Assembly (NCBI RefSeq): GCF_014764305.1
Contig: NZ_CP061703.1
Location: forward strand, 1,828,800-1,892,799
Reading direction: 5' to 3'
DNA: 64,000 bases
Source of the DNA: Mesoflavibacter profundi
GTDB lineage: Bacteria; Bacteroidota; Bacteroidia; Flavobacteriales; Flavobacteriaceae
Part shown: one piece after another, positions 1 to 8,186 of the stretch
How the letters are laid out: the number at the start of each line of letters is the position of its first letter
How positions within the stretch are numbered: position 1 is the first letter of the stretch
Notes under the pieces: generated by a model
Database searches by the model: none
The model's input: only the letters and a program-made list of their open reading frames with translations
Told to the model about the DNA's origin: nothing
Program-made: the position numbers and the translations under genes

Positions 1-843
1 TACGTGTCGTATTGTTCTACATTGTCAACATCTCAAATTATTAAAATATACCAAGAGTATTTAGATGCTCAAAGTTTAAATGAAGAGGCTAAAGATAACA
101 TCTTAGAGTTTTTAGATATAGATGAAGATGGTTTATTGCTTAACCGTAACGACCAACGCATCATTTTTGTAGCAAATAACTATCGTAAAGAAGTTACTTC
201 TACAGTATTATGGCTACTACAACACAGTGTAAATATTCAATGTTTTAGAGCAATTCCTTTTGGTAAAGGCGAAGAGTTGTTTTTACAAATAGAACAAATA
301 ATTCCGTTACCAGAAACCAAAGAGTTTATGATAGATGCTATGGAAAAAGAACTTGAAGAGAAATCTAAAAGTAAAAAAGTAGCAGAAACTGAAACAAGGT
401 TAGTAGAGTTTTGGAATAAACTAAAAGCAGAACTTAAAGTTCGTAAAATGGACTTATTAGACAATGTTACAGCTAAGCCATATTTTAATATTAGCACTTT
501 ACGTGGTCGTGGTTCGTTTGGTTTTTGTATTGGTAGAAAAGGATACAGAGTAGAACTTTATATTGGACAAGATGAGACTAAGACCTTAATAGATGCTATG
601 TTTCAATATAAACATGAGATTGACGAAAAATTTACATTAGGTGAAATTATTTGGGAACGTTTAGAAGGTAAAAAAGCTTCAAGAATTAAATTCGAAAAGT
701 CGGCATTAGAGATAACAGGAGATATTGATGGTTGGCGTAATCAAAAAGATGAAGCTTTTATAGATTGGTATTGTCAATCTATGAAGTTGTTTTACGATAT
801 TTTGTTACCATATTGGATAAAAGTTAATAACGCAATAGAATAA
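1..843 (+). CDS. DUF4268 domain protein, 5' end outside window
   Basis: The reading frame is open to the first base, and the first visible residues already lie inside a conserved domain, so the gene probably begins upstream; the GTG at base 4 is only the first possible start seen. The middle part (around residues 45-95, with NDQRIIFVA and EVTSTVLWLL) resembles the N-terminal region usually found ahead of DUF4268. The C-terminal half (around 160-275, with RGRGSFGFCIGRKG and GEIIWERLEGK) is DUF4268 itself. Its stop overlaps the hsdR start by one base (TAATG), so the two are translationally coupled. Such proteins are often found in type I restriction loci. The role is unknown; a part in defence or in controlling the nuclease is inference. 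Confidence 0.82.
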   Translation, partial: YVSYCSTLSTSQIIKIYQEYLDAQSLNEEAKDNILEFLDIDEDGLLLNRNDQRIIFVANNYRKEVTSTVLWLLQHSVNIQCFRAIPFGKGEELFLQIEQIIPLPETKEFMIDAMEKELEEKSKSKKVAETETRLVEFWNKLKAELKVRKMDLLDNVTAKPYFNISTLRGRGSFGFCIGRKGYRVELYIGQDETKTLIDAMFQYKHEIDEKFTLGEIIWERLEGKKASRIKFEKSALEITGDIDGWRNQKDEAFIDWYCQSMKLFYDILLPYWIKVNNAIE

Positions 844-3716
844 TGACCACACAATCTGAAGCTATATTAGAACAAAACTTAATAACTCAACTGGTTGGAT
901 TAGGTTACACGTCTGTAAAAATAACAGATAGTAATGCGTTGTTAGCTAACTTAAAACAGCAGTTACAACGTTTTAATAATCTAGTAATTAGTGATAAAGA
1001 GTTTGAAACCGTTTTAAATCACTTAGCAAAAGGTAATGTGTTTGACAAAGCCAAAACCTTACGAGGCAGGTTTCAGTTTACTAACGATGCTGGTGAGCCT
1101 ACTTACATTCAGTTTTTTAATAGCGAAGATTGGTCTAAAAATCTATTTCAAGTCACTCACCAAATCACCCAAGACGGTGTATATAAAAACCGTTACGATG
1201 TTACGCTTTTAGTAAACGGTTTACCGCTGGTACAAATAGAGTTAAAACGTCGTGGTTTAGAAATCAAAGAAGCATTTAATCAAATTAACCGCTATCAAAA
1301 GCACACGTTTTGGAGTAACAATGGGTTATTTCAATATGTACAATTGTTTGTAATTAGTAATGGTGTAAATACTAAATATTTAGCCAATAACGAGTTGCAA
1401 TCGGTAAAACAAACCTTCTTTTGGAGCGATGTAAATAACAAAAACATTACAGAGCTTACAGATTTTGCGGCTTCGTTTTTAAATCCCGATCATTTGGGTA
1501 AAATGATTGCCAAGTACATAGTACGTAACGAAACCCATAAAATACTTATGGTGTTACGTCCGTATCAATTCTTTGCAGTAGAGCAATTGGTAGAGCAAGT
1601 AAAAACTAGTAACGATAACGGTTATGTATGGCATACCACAGGTAGTGGTAAGACATTAACCTCGTTTAAAGCGAGTCAGATTTTAATGGATTTACCACAG
1701 GTAGATAAGGTTTTGTTTGTAGTAGACCGTAAAGATCTAGACTACCAAACTATGAAAGAGTTTAACAGCTTTAAAAAAGATAGTGTAGATGTTACAAATA
1801 ATACCAGTAGTCTAGTAAAACAACTTACAGACGAATCTAAATTGGTATTAACCACCATACAAAAGTTAAACAACGCCATATCAAAAACACATTACGAAAA
1901 CCAATTATCTACATTAAAAAATCAACGTATTGTTATCATTTTTGATGAGTGTCACCGCAGTCAATTTGGTAAAACACACGAGCTTATTACCAACTATTTT
2001 ACAAACAGTCAGTTATTTGGGTTTACAGGAACACCCATTTTTGCAGATAATGCATCAAAAAATGATTTAGGTAAACGCACTACAAAAGACTTATTTGGCA
2101 AATGCTTACACAAATATGTGATAACAGATGCTATTAAAGATGGAAACGTACTAAAGTTTGGTATAGAATACATTGGTAAATACAAGCAAAAAAGCAATAC
2201 GTTTATCGATATTGAAGTAGAAGATATTGATAAAGCAGAAGTGTTTCAAGATGAGAAACGCTTAGAAAAGATAGCCGATTATATCATTAACTATCATAGT
2301 TCTAAAACCTTTAATAAAGCGTATTCAGCATTATTTGCAGTAAGTAGTATTGATGTTTTGATAAAATACTACGACATATTTAAACGCAAAAAAGAAGCAG
2401 GAGAACATAACTTGCGTATTGCAACTATATTTTCATATGGTGCGAATGAAGACAGTAAAACTGCACAGGATTATTTACCAGATACAGAAGATGAATTTGA
2501 TGCAGCAGCAGAACCAAGTGCAGTGTATGGTAAACATACCAGAGAAAAGTTAGACGATTACATAGCTGATTATAACAGTATGTATAATACTAGTTTTTCA
2601 ACTAAAGACAGTAAACAGTTTGAGAACTATTTTAAAGACATTAGTAAGCGCTTAAAAGAACGAGAGAAAATCACTTTTAAAGACAAAGATCGATTAGATA
2701 TTGTTATTGTGGTGAATATGATGTTGACTGGTTTTGATGCAAAAAAAGTCAATACACTTTATGTCGATAAAAATCTAAAGTATCATGGTTTAATACAAGC
2801 TTTTTCTAGAACCAACCGAATTTTAGGTGAACAAAAATCGCAAGGAAATATTATTTGCTTTAGGAATTTAAAAGGCGCTACAGATGAAGCCATCACGTTG
2901 TTTTCTAATAAAGAAGCCAAAGAAGAAATCATTTTACCACCTTATGAGTCTATCGCATCAAAATTTGATGAAGCCTTAAAAAACTTACTTCAAATTACAC
3001 CAACCTACCAAAGTGTTGACGATTTACGTGACGAAAACCAAGAACTAGAATTTGTTACAGCATTCAGACGCTTATTACGAGCTAAAAACGTATTAGAATC
3101 GTATGTAGATTTCGATTGGGATGATTTAGGTATTGACGAGCAAACTTTTGAGGATTATAAAAGTAAATACTTAGACTTATACGATAAAGTAAAAACCGAC
3201 AAGCAAAAACATAAAACGTCTATTCTTGATGATATTGACTTTGAGTTGGAGTTAATTCATCGTGACGAAATTAATGTTGCTTACATTTTACAGCTATTAG
3301 CTAAATTAAAAGAGTCAAAACCATCAGAAGCTAAAGCACAGAAAAAAGCTATTATCGACTTACTTGGTGGCGAAGTAGAGTTACGTAGCAAACGAGAACT
3401 TATAGAGAAGTTTATTGAAGAAAATCTACCACATATTGAAAATCCTGATGATATACCAGACGAGTTTGAAAAGTTCTGGCAACAAGAAAAAGTCATAGCA
3501 TTATCAAAACTATGTGAAGAGGAAGGATTAGATCAACTACAATTTAACGCATTAATAGATAGCTATGTATATAGCGGTCAAGAACCTATACGAGATGAGG
3601 TTTTTAAATGTTTGGATAACAGACCAAGCATTTTAAAAGCAAGAGAGATAGGCGAACGTATCATTTTAAAAATGAAGGAGTTTGTTCAGGTCTTTTTAGA
3701 AGGGATGACTGGGTAA
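843..3716 (+). CDS. hsdR: Type I restriction endonuclease subunit R (HsdR)
   Basis: HsdR is the ATP-driven translocase and nuclease subunit of a type I restriction-modification complex and works with HsdM and HsdS, which are not in the window and probably lie upstream. At 957 residues it has normal length. The N-terminal nuclease fold shows the PD-(D/E)xK pattern: D119 in NRYDV and E133/K135 in QIELK. The superfamily 2 helicase motor follows, with Walker A TTGSGKT (265-271), DECH box (368-371) and GFTGTP near 395. The C-terminal part is helical and charged, as expected for HsdM contact. It is coupled to the DUF4268 gene by TAATG. No frameshift or missing motif is seen, so the subunit looks functional. 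Confidence 0.95.
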   Translation: MTTQSEAILEQNLITQLVGLGYTSVKITDSNALLANLKQQLQRFNNLVISDKEFETVLNHLAKGNVFDKAKTLRGRFQFTNDAGEPTYIQFFNSEDWSKNLFQVTHQITQDGVYKNRYDVTLLVNGLPLVQIELKRRGLEIKEAFNQINRYQKHTFWSNNGLFQYVQLFVISNGVNTKYLANNELQSVKQTFFWSDVNNKNITELTDFAASFLNPDHLGKMIAKYIVRNETHKILMVLRPYQFFAVEQLVEQVKTSNDNGYVWHTTGSGKTLTSFKASQILMDLPQVDKVLFVVDRKDLDYQTMKEFNSFKKDSVDVTNNTSSLVKQLTDESKLVLTTIQKLNNAISKTHYENQLSTLKNQRIVIIFDECHRSQFGKTHELITNYFTNSQLFGFTGTPIFADNASKNDLGKRTTKDLFGKCLHKYVITDAIKDGNVLKFGIEYIGKYKQKSNTFIDIEVEDIDKAEVFQDEKRLEKIADYIINYHSSKTFNKAYSALFAVSSIDVLIKYYDIFKRKKEAGEHNLRIATIFSYGANEDSKTAQDYLPDTEDEFDAAAEPSAVYGKHTREKLDDYIADYNSMYNTSFSTKDSKQFENYFKDISKRLKEREKITFKDKDRLDIVIVVNMMLTGFDAKKVNTLYVDKNLKYHGLIQAFSRTNRILGEQKSQGNIICFRNLKGATDEAITLFSNKEAKEEIILPPYESIASKFDEALKNLLQITPTYQSVDDLRDENQELEFVTAFRRLLRAKNVLESYVDFDWDDLGIDEQTFEDYKSKYLDLYDKVKTDKQKHKTSILDDIDFELELIHRDEINVAYILQLLAKLKESKPSEAKAQKKAIIDLLGGEVELRSKRELIEKFIEENLPHIENPDDIPDEFEKFWQQEKVIALSKLCEEEGLDQLQFNALIDSYVYSGQEPIRDEVFKCLDNRPSILKAREIGERIILKMKEFVQVFLEGMTG

Positions 3717-3720
3717 TTTT

Positions 3721-3748
3721 TTACAACTATAAAATGTTTTAGTTGTAA
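3721..3748. terminator. Hairpin between hsdR and CHAP lipoprotein gene
   Basis: A 9-bp perfect stem (TTACAACTA / TAGTTGTAA) with a 10-base loop sits just after the hsdR stop, between two convergent genes. The T-run is weak on the plus side, so terminator function is likely but not certain. Confidence 0.5.
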
Positions 3749-3756
3749 AGTAAAAT

Positions 3757-4332
3757 TTAGCCTTTCATTCTCAGCCAACCAACTATTCTGTCATTATCAA
3801 TATACCATTTATTATTGTTGTGTTTAAGTCTAAATTTTTCTCTAGATCGAGTGCCTACGTTTTGTTGTATGACTTCTATTTTATTACTCTTGACTAATGA
3901 GATAATAGAAACATGACCAAAAGAATTTAAAGCAGAACCTTTGTAAACAACTAAATCACCAACCTTTGGTTTTGTTTTACTTGAGTTTGAGAACTGTACT
4001 AGATTACGATCATTATTAATTTTTCCATCAGAAACACCTTGTTTGTAAAAGTCTTTTGCATGTCCCCAACTATTTGGCATCTTGTGATTATAGTGTTTGT
4101 AGTAATACCTTTTAACAAATTCTACACACTGGTACTTTAAACCAAGATTATAGCCATCTGGAGTTGTATTACGACCAGATACATTCCTCATTGATCCATT
4201 GAAATAGACATAAACACCATTTAAACTATCTAATTTGCTTCCAGGACTATAATTATTACTGTTTTTAATTTGATCGCAACTGGTTACAATACTAAAGTTT
4301 ATAAATGAAATTATTAGAAAAAAAATTCTCAT
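3757..4332 (-). CDS. CHAP domain lipoprotein (putative amidase/peptidase)
   Basis: The 191-residue protein begins with a lipoprotein signal ending in the lipobox IVTSC (C19), so it is likely anchored in a membrane facing the periplasm or surface. A CHAP domain follows, with the nucleophile Cys in QCVEFV (about residue 69) and the catalytic His in FGHVSII (about 139). CHAP domains cleave amide bonds in peptidoglycan or glutathionylspermidine-like substrates; the substrate here cannot be told. It points towards hsdR and is followed by the small lipoprotein gene on the same strand upstream. It may act in cell-wall turnover or as a secreted antagonistic enzyme; no immunity partner is obvious. Confidence 0.85.
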   Translation of the reverse strand: MRIFFLIISFINFSIVTSCDQIKNSNNYSPGSKLDSLNGVYVYFNGSMRNVSGRNTTPDGYNLGLKYQCVEFVKRYYYKHYNHKMPNSWGHAKDFYKQGVSDGKINNDRNLVQFSNSSKTKPKVGDLVVYKGSALNSFGHVSIISLVKSNKIEVIQQNVGTRSREKFRLKHNNNKWYIDNDRIVGWLRMKG

Positions 4333-4420
4333 GGTGAATGATTTATTTAATAACTAAAATTACCTAAATATGATGGATTAGTTGTAAGGTATTCCGTAAT
4401 CAAATTGAGATTCAGTTAAA

Positions 4421-4450
4421 AAAACAGAGATAAATATTTATCTCTGTTTT
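4421..4450 (-). terminator. Perfect 15-bp palindrome, intrinsic terminator
   Basis: A perfect 30-base palindrome (AAAACAGAGATAAAT and its complement) lies nine bases past the stop of the small lipoprotein gene on the minus strand. It ends in A/T runs on both strands and can act as an intrinsic terminator. Its placement supports that the small gene is real. Confidence 0.75.
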
Positions 4451-4458
4451 TATAGAAT

Positions 4459-4629
4459 TTAATCTTCTGTTGGTGGTGGCGGAGGTGGAGGTGGTATGTC
4501 TCCATCTTCTCCGCAACAATTTTCCATTTGGTTTAATTCTTTATACTCTTCTTTTAAACTTGTTGGTGTGCAAGAATTTAAAAAAATTATCATTGATAAT
4601 AAAGCGATTGATTTTAATGTTTTTTCCAT
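4459..4629 (-). CDS. Tiny lipoprotein with octaproline tail
   Basis: This 56-codon gene starts with ATG at 4629 and ends with TAA at 4459. The protein has a short basic start (MEKTLK), a hydrophobic stretch and a lipobox FLNSC with the lipidated Cys at position 20. The mature part is only about 36 residues: a charged helix-like stretch, a Cys pair (ENCCGED), then eight consecutive prolines and TED at the end. A strong terminator follows directly. I do not recognise a family. The lipobox, intact frame and terminator argue for a genuine expressed lipoprotein; function is unknown. Confidence 0.65.
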   Translation of the reverse strand: MEKTLKSIALLSMIIFLNSCTPTSLKEEYKELNQMENCCGEDGDIPPPPPPPPTED

Positions 4630-4957
4630 TTTAATGTGTTAAAATTTGACAATAAGGTTCCTGTCCGATGAATTCGGATTTTTAAATTTTACGCCAAGGC
4701 GTATGATGTCGGGAAAGCATTAATACAGAAGAAAAGTGTTGCTTTTTCCCGTGGAAACAATCGCTTTACTTTGTATTACAATTAGAGAATTGATATATTT
4801 CGAAATATTTAAATTGGGATCAATTCTATTTTCATTTCAAAAGAAGTACTATTCTTTTTTTTGTTATGGAAAAAGCATGGAAAAGACATGGAAATGTCTT
4901 GGTAATTAATTTCCTAAATTATAATTCGCTAATAATCAAAAAAATAAACCATATAAA
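4630..4957. other. Intergenic region with three small inverted repeats
   Basis: No gene is seen here. It holds a 5-bp stem TCCGA/TCGGA near 4669-4683, a tight inverted repeat TACGCC-AA-GGCGTA near 4690-4703, and an arm pair CGGGAAAGCA / TGCTTTTTCCCG near 4711-4757. The right side is AT-rich and must carry the promoter of the plus-strand gene at 4958. The hairpins may be a decayed mobile palindrome. Confidence 0.4.
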
Positions 4958-5629
4958 ATGTATAGCCAATTAATATTAGATGCTTTTGAAAAAGTCAAGA
5001 GTGAAGAAGGTATAACTGTGAAAACTAATATTTCAAAATTCTTATCAGATTATATTCAGGAAAATACTAATACAGTTTATGGAGAAAAATCGTTAAGAAA
5101 TAAACACAACAAAGCAGTCGAAGGAGATAGCATAAATTTAAAACTATTTGTAGCGAATGGTCTAAGTATGTATTTAGGCTTTGATAATTATCATGACTAT
5201 TATAGGAGTCACAATAATGGCGATTTTAAATTAACATCTAACACAATTAATAAAAACTCTAAAACTCTTATTATTGGAGGAGTATTAGCAATTTTAATAA
5301 TTGTAGGAGTGGTATTCTTAAATTCAGATAGTAATAGATGGATGGTTTGGGAAAATGACCGCTATGTTGAGGTCAAATTTGATGCTAAGAAATATAACTT
5401 AAATCAGTTAAAAATCTACAAAAGTGATAGAATAGAAAATTTTAGACAAGTAGAATTAAACTGTGATTCAGATTTTTTTAATGAAGATGGATCGGTTAGA
5501 TATTGGTATGGAAAAAATAAAAATAAGGAAATAAATTTTTTTTCTAGTTTAGGGTTACACCCATTAACAGGTAAAACATTAAAACCAATAACTAACTATA
5601 TTATAAATAAATATGTTTGTCCAAATTAA
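4958..5629 (+). CDS. Single-pass membrane protein, unknown function
   Basis: The 223-residue protein has three parts: an N-terminal cytoplasmic-looking domain (about 1-90) with the pattern ISKFLSDYI, YGEKSLRN and LSMYLGFDNYHDYY; one transmembrane segment (about 102-122, LIIGGVLAILIIVGVVFL); and a C-terminal domain containing RWMVWENDRYVEV and ending in ITNYIINKYVC. I recall similar N-terminal domains followed by a membrane helix in other Flavobacteriia, but know no function. The layout suggests a sensor or adaptor that links cytoplasm and periplasm. It is alone between minus-strand genes. Confidence 0.7.
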   Translation: MYSQLILDAFEKVKSEEGITVKTNISKFLSDYIQENTNTVYGEKSLRNKHNKAVEGDSINLKLFVANGLSMYLGFDNYHDYYRSHNNGDFKLTSNTINKNSKTLIIGGVLAILIIVGVVFLNSDSNRWMVWENDRYVEVKFDAKKYNLNQLKIYKSDRIENFRQVELNCDSDFFNEDGSVRYWYGKNKNKEINFFSSLGLHPLTGKTLKPITNYIINKYVCPN

Positions 5630-5645
5630 CAGAAAACAAGTTAAT

Positions 5646-6038
5646 TTAATCCTTATTTTGAGATTTTAAACTGATATAAAAGAGGAACCAAAATATTGAA
5701 AATGATACTAATCCAATTAAGTTAAATTTTAAGTCTATTGGATCAAAGTTGCCATGTATTCTTTTAGTATAAAATGTATTTGAATATTCTTGAGCAAATT
5801 CTACCAAAGCACTGAACAAAAACAATAGACTTAAAACTAAAATGTGATCTTTAATAGTTCTAATTAGGAATAGAATATTGATAAAAGCAGCTGCAGAGAA
5901 ATAAAATAGAGCATGTAATTCTGTATCTACTTTTCTAAAAGGTACAGGTAGTTTTATCATAAAACAATAAATAGCTACAATTAATGCTATTATTAGTATG
6001 ATTATCCTTATATATAAATTTTTATTACTATATGTCAT
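5646..6038 (-). CDS. VanZ-like family membrane protein
   Basis: A 130-residue protein with four predicted membrane helices (about 9-27, 40-58, 63-82 and 105-123). The pattern of the VanZ-like family is visible: a conserved region around DTELHALFYF, then EFAQEY, the R-x-x-D-x-x-D type loop (HGNFDPIDLKFNLIG) between helices 3 and 4. VanZ itself gives low-level teicoplanin resistance; the general role of the family is unknown. Its start overlaps the end of the upstream zinc-ribbon gene by 11 bases, so the two probably form one transcription unit. Confidence 0.8.
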   Translation of the reverse strand: MTYSNKNLYIRIIILIIALIVAIYCFMIKLPVPFRKVDTELHALFYFSAAAFINILFLIRTIKDHILVLSLLFLFSALVEFAQEYSNTFYTKRIHGNFDPIDLKFNLIGLVSFSIFWFLFYISLKSQNKD

Positions 6039-6456
6039 ATGTTTTATAATTTAGATATACAATATTGCCATCTATCAAATCATAGTAGGGTAAAGCACCT
6101 TGCGCATTAGGTTGTAAATTTTTTACTAAATGATAACGACCTCCTAATTTTTGTAAAAGCAAATCTATATCTCCTTTAGTTGCTGGTTTGTTTTTTTCGT
6201 TTGTAAAAAGTTTTACAAGTCCTCCTGCAACCATAGATCCAACAGCAGCATTACCAACACCAGCTAAAGTCATTTTATCATTTTGTTCTGTAACAGGTTT
6301 TGTATTATTTGCTACAGGTAAATTATTTTTATTACCCTTTCTTAATTGATATGCAGAAGACCTGCAAGAATTACTACAGTATTTTTGTACACGACGTCGT
6401 TTTGGAATAAAATCCTGTTGGCAATAGTTACATGTATAGTGTTTTGGATCTAACAT
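6028..6456 (-). CDS. N-terminal zinc-finger protein, unknown function
   Basis: The 142-residue protein opens with a treble-clef-like zinc site: C9, C12, C27 and C31 (CNYC ... KYCSNSC) followed by a basic stretch. The rest contains a small-residue hydrophobic stretch (about 64-82, LAGVGNAAVGSMVAGGLVKLF) and a C-terminal part without recognised motifs. The finger resembles those of short Bacteroidota proteins annotated only as hypothetical. It overlaps the VanZ-like gene downstream by 11 bases. The finger suggests nucleic acid or protein binding; this is inference. Confidence 0.65.
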   Translation of the reverse strand: MLDPKHYTCNYCQQDFIPKRRRVQKYCSNSCRSSAYQLRKGNKNNLPVANNTKPVTEQNDKMTLAGVGNAAVGSMVAGGLVKLFTNEKNKPATKGDIDLLLQKLGGRYHLVKNLQPNAQGALPYYDLIDGNIVYLNYKTYDI

Positions 6457-6531
6457 AGATATTTAGCGTAAATTAAACGTATAATTTACGCTAAACTAAG
6501 AATTATATTTATAATACTGATTTTTAAGGAT

Positions 6532-6570
6532 TAGGCGAGAACAAGCAATTACTTATAGATATTGTTGTAA
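6532..6570. repeat. Cassette-boundary repeat A (right half only)
   Basis: Only the right arm of the cassette repeat family is seen here. Bases 6532-6558 are identical over 27 positions to bases 8991-9017 in repeat D, followed by the shared ATTGTTGTA end. It lies directly beyond the stop of the gene at 6587-6964, the same place the full repeats hold for the next genes. It marks the left edge of the array. Confidence 0.75.
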
Positions 6571-6586
6571 GTAAAATTTTTAATCT

Positions 6587-6964
6587 TTAATTACAGAAAT
6601 TATATAAAATCATTTCTCCAAGTGTATCAGGAATAACATGTTTTAAATCTGCAAGTTTTCCATAATCAGATGAGGTTATAATATCACCATTTTCATCGTA
6701 GCTTATTTCAGCTAAAGTTCCAATCATTTTATTTTCACAATCAAACTCATGAAGCGTAAGAATTTTTTTTATTTTCTGTTTATCACCAAAAATAGTTTCG
6801 TTAATTTTTATCTTTTTATATTCAATCATATACCAGGCTGATTTTTTAGAATGATCTTTAATAAAGATTTTAAGTTCTTCATTTTCATTAAGCAATTTCC
6901 ACCCTGTAGTTTGTGAATAAGCATTTAAGTTAAATGCAAAAAATAGAATTATTAAATATTTCAT
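6587..6964 (-). CDS. Secreted protein, possibly adhesin-E-like
   Basis: The 125-residue product has a signal peptide (about 1-18, ending NLNAYSQ) and a small mature domain beginning TTGWKLLN. The spacing of a tryptophan near the mature N-terminus, the IFIKDHSKKSAWYMIEY stretch, one Cys in HEFDCENK and a final Cys near the C-terminus (LYNFCN) resembles surface-adhesin protein E type domains, but this match is from memory and weak. It sits alone between repeat A and repeat B and is the first unit of the cassette-like array. Confidence 0.6.
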   Translation of the reverse strand: MKYLIILFFAFNLNAYSQTTGWKLLNENEELKIFIKDHSKKSAWYMIEYKKIKINETIFGDKQKIKKILTLHEFDCENKMIGTLAEISYDENGDIITSSDYGKLADLKHVIPDTLGEMILYNFCN

Positions 6965-7021
6965 AGTAGTGCTTTAGTCTTGTTTATTTTACCTGTAAAC
7001 AACTCTCATTCTATTAGATAG

Positions 7022-7150
7022 AACGGTTTTGTATGACAAATAGTTGCGAATTGGTTAAAACTAAGATAGCTAAAATTCCCGACTTTTATGCTTGCGCGGT
7101 TGTGTCCGCAGGACACGAAGCCTCAATTGTTGTTTTACGTTGTTGTAAAT
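7022..7150. repeat. Cassette-boundary repeat B
   Basis: An imperfect palindrome of about 130 bases between two minus-strand genes. The left arm starts AACGGTTTTGTATGAC and TAGTTGCG, the right arm ends CAATTGTTGTTTTACGTTGT, and the centre has a perfect hairpin GTGTCC-GCA-GGACAC (7102-7116). Layout, arm wording and position match repeats C and D. It ends 11 bases before the stop of the phospholipase D-like gene. Confidence 0.8.
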
Positions 7151-7160
7151 AGTACTTTTT

Positions 7161-8021
7161 TCATAATATTGGTTTTCTCATCGATGTTTTTCCATTCGAT
7201 TTCTTGCCTGTTTTATGACAATAGTTTTCAGGAAAATCTTCATTTCCATATTCATTCCAAATTTTCCACGAATTTCTGCTCATAGGTTGTTTTGGATTAA
7301 ATTTAATTTTTTCGCCAGAACGAATGCAATAACCAAAATCATTTTGTTTTCTTTTCTCTGATTCTCTCGCAGGTCTTTCTGAAAAGACTGAACCTAATTC
7401 AAGCTCGTCTGGAAAATCAGAAAGTCTTTTATCTTCTTCATTTCTTTTACGTCTATATCCGTAAAATTTATCGGTTGAGTCAAACAAAATATCAGATTTC
7501 ACATAGCTTTTTCCAAGGTTGATAATCATCTTTTTGTTTTCAAACACAGGTCTTTTTATAAAGACAACATCATTAGTTTCTGCAATGTCGATGCATTTGT
7601 CCCAAGCATCTTTGTCCGCAGATTTAGTGAAATTATCCATTATGCTTTGTTCTCTGAAAACACCAAATTCTATGTTGTTTATAAAAGAGTAATCATATAA
7701 ATTAATTGATGTAATTACTCCTTTCTTCTCATTTCCATAATATTTGGCGTGTAAGTTAGGAACGTAAATTATACTAACATTTAAAAATTTTTTGAAATAG
7801 TCAAAATCAGCTTTACTTAAACTTTTTTTAACTGCTCTTTCATTTTTACCGAATACTAAAATCAAATGAATCTTTGGATTGTTTTCATGTTTATCAAACA
7901 GTTTTTTAAAGTAATCGTCAAGCTTAATATATGGTGAAACAATTAATAAAGTTCGTTCCGTATCCCAAATTATATCACAAATTGCATCGTCTAGATCTTT
8001 GCCAGTTAAAAATTTACTCAT
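7161..8021 (-). CDS. Phospholipase D-like protein with C-terminal zinc-ribbon-like end
   Basis: The 286-residue product has one PLD-type domain at its N-terminus: a strand TLLIVSPYI (about 24-32), then the HxK motif at H91/K93 (NLHAKYYGNEKK), followed by SINLYDYSF where the family has its conserved Ser/Asn. With one motif per chain it would work as a dimer, as in Nuc-type nucleases. The C-terminal 60 residues carry two paired sequences (FGYCIRSGEKI and NYCHKTGKK) that look like a small metal-binding end. PLD-family proteins of this kind act as nucleases or lipases, often in defence; the target here is unknown. It is a stand-alone unit between repeats B and C. Confidence 0.78.
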   Translation of the reverse strand: MSKFLTGKDLDDAICDIIWDTERTLLIVSPYIKLDDYFKKLFDKHENNPKIHLILVFGKNERAVKKSLSKADFDYFKKFLNVSIIYVPNLHAKYYGNEKKGVITSINLYDYSFINNIEFGVFREQSIMDNFTKSADKDAWDKCIDIAETNDVVFIKRPVFENKKMIINLGKSYVKSDILFDSTDKFYGYRRKRNEEDKRLSDFPDELELGSVFSERPARESEKRKQNDFGYCIRSGEKIKFNPKQPMSRNSWKIWNEYGNEDFPENYCHKTGKKSNGKTSMRKPIL

Positions 8022-8052
8022 TTATTCGTAATGTTTGTTTTGCATTATTTAC

Positions 8053-8175
8053 AACGGTCTTGTATAAGAATAGTTGCGTGTTTGCGTGCGAGGAATTTCC
8101 GAAGGAAATTCAGATGTAGCAAATACGCAACTACCTTTATTTAAGCACAAAATAGCAATTATTTTTATACGTTGT
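8053..8175. repeat. Cassette-boundary repeat C
   Basis: An imperfect palindrome of about 125 bases. The outer arms TATAAGAATAGTTGC and GCAATTATTTTTATA pair over 13 of 15 positions, an inner pair TAGTTGCGT/ACGCAACTA is perfect, and the centre has a perfect 8-bp hairpin GAATTTCC-GAA-GGAAATTC (8093-8111). It starts with AACGGTCT and ends with ACGTTGT, shared with repeats B and D. Confidence 0.85.
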
Positions 8176-8186
8176 TAGCCACAGTA

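Noticed and set aside
7088-7285. Small plus-strand gene at the end of the phospholipase D-like gene
   Set aside because: It overlaps repeat B and the antisense of the gene end, and its sequence looks like a chance reading.
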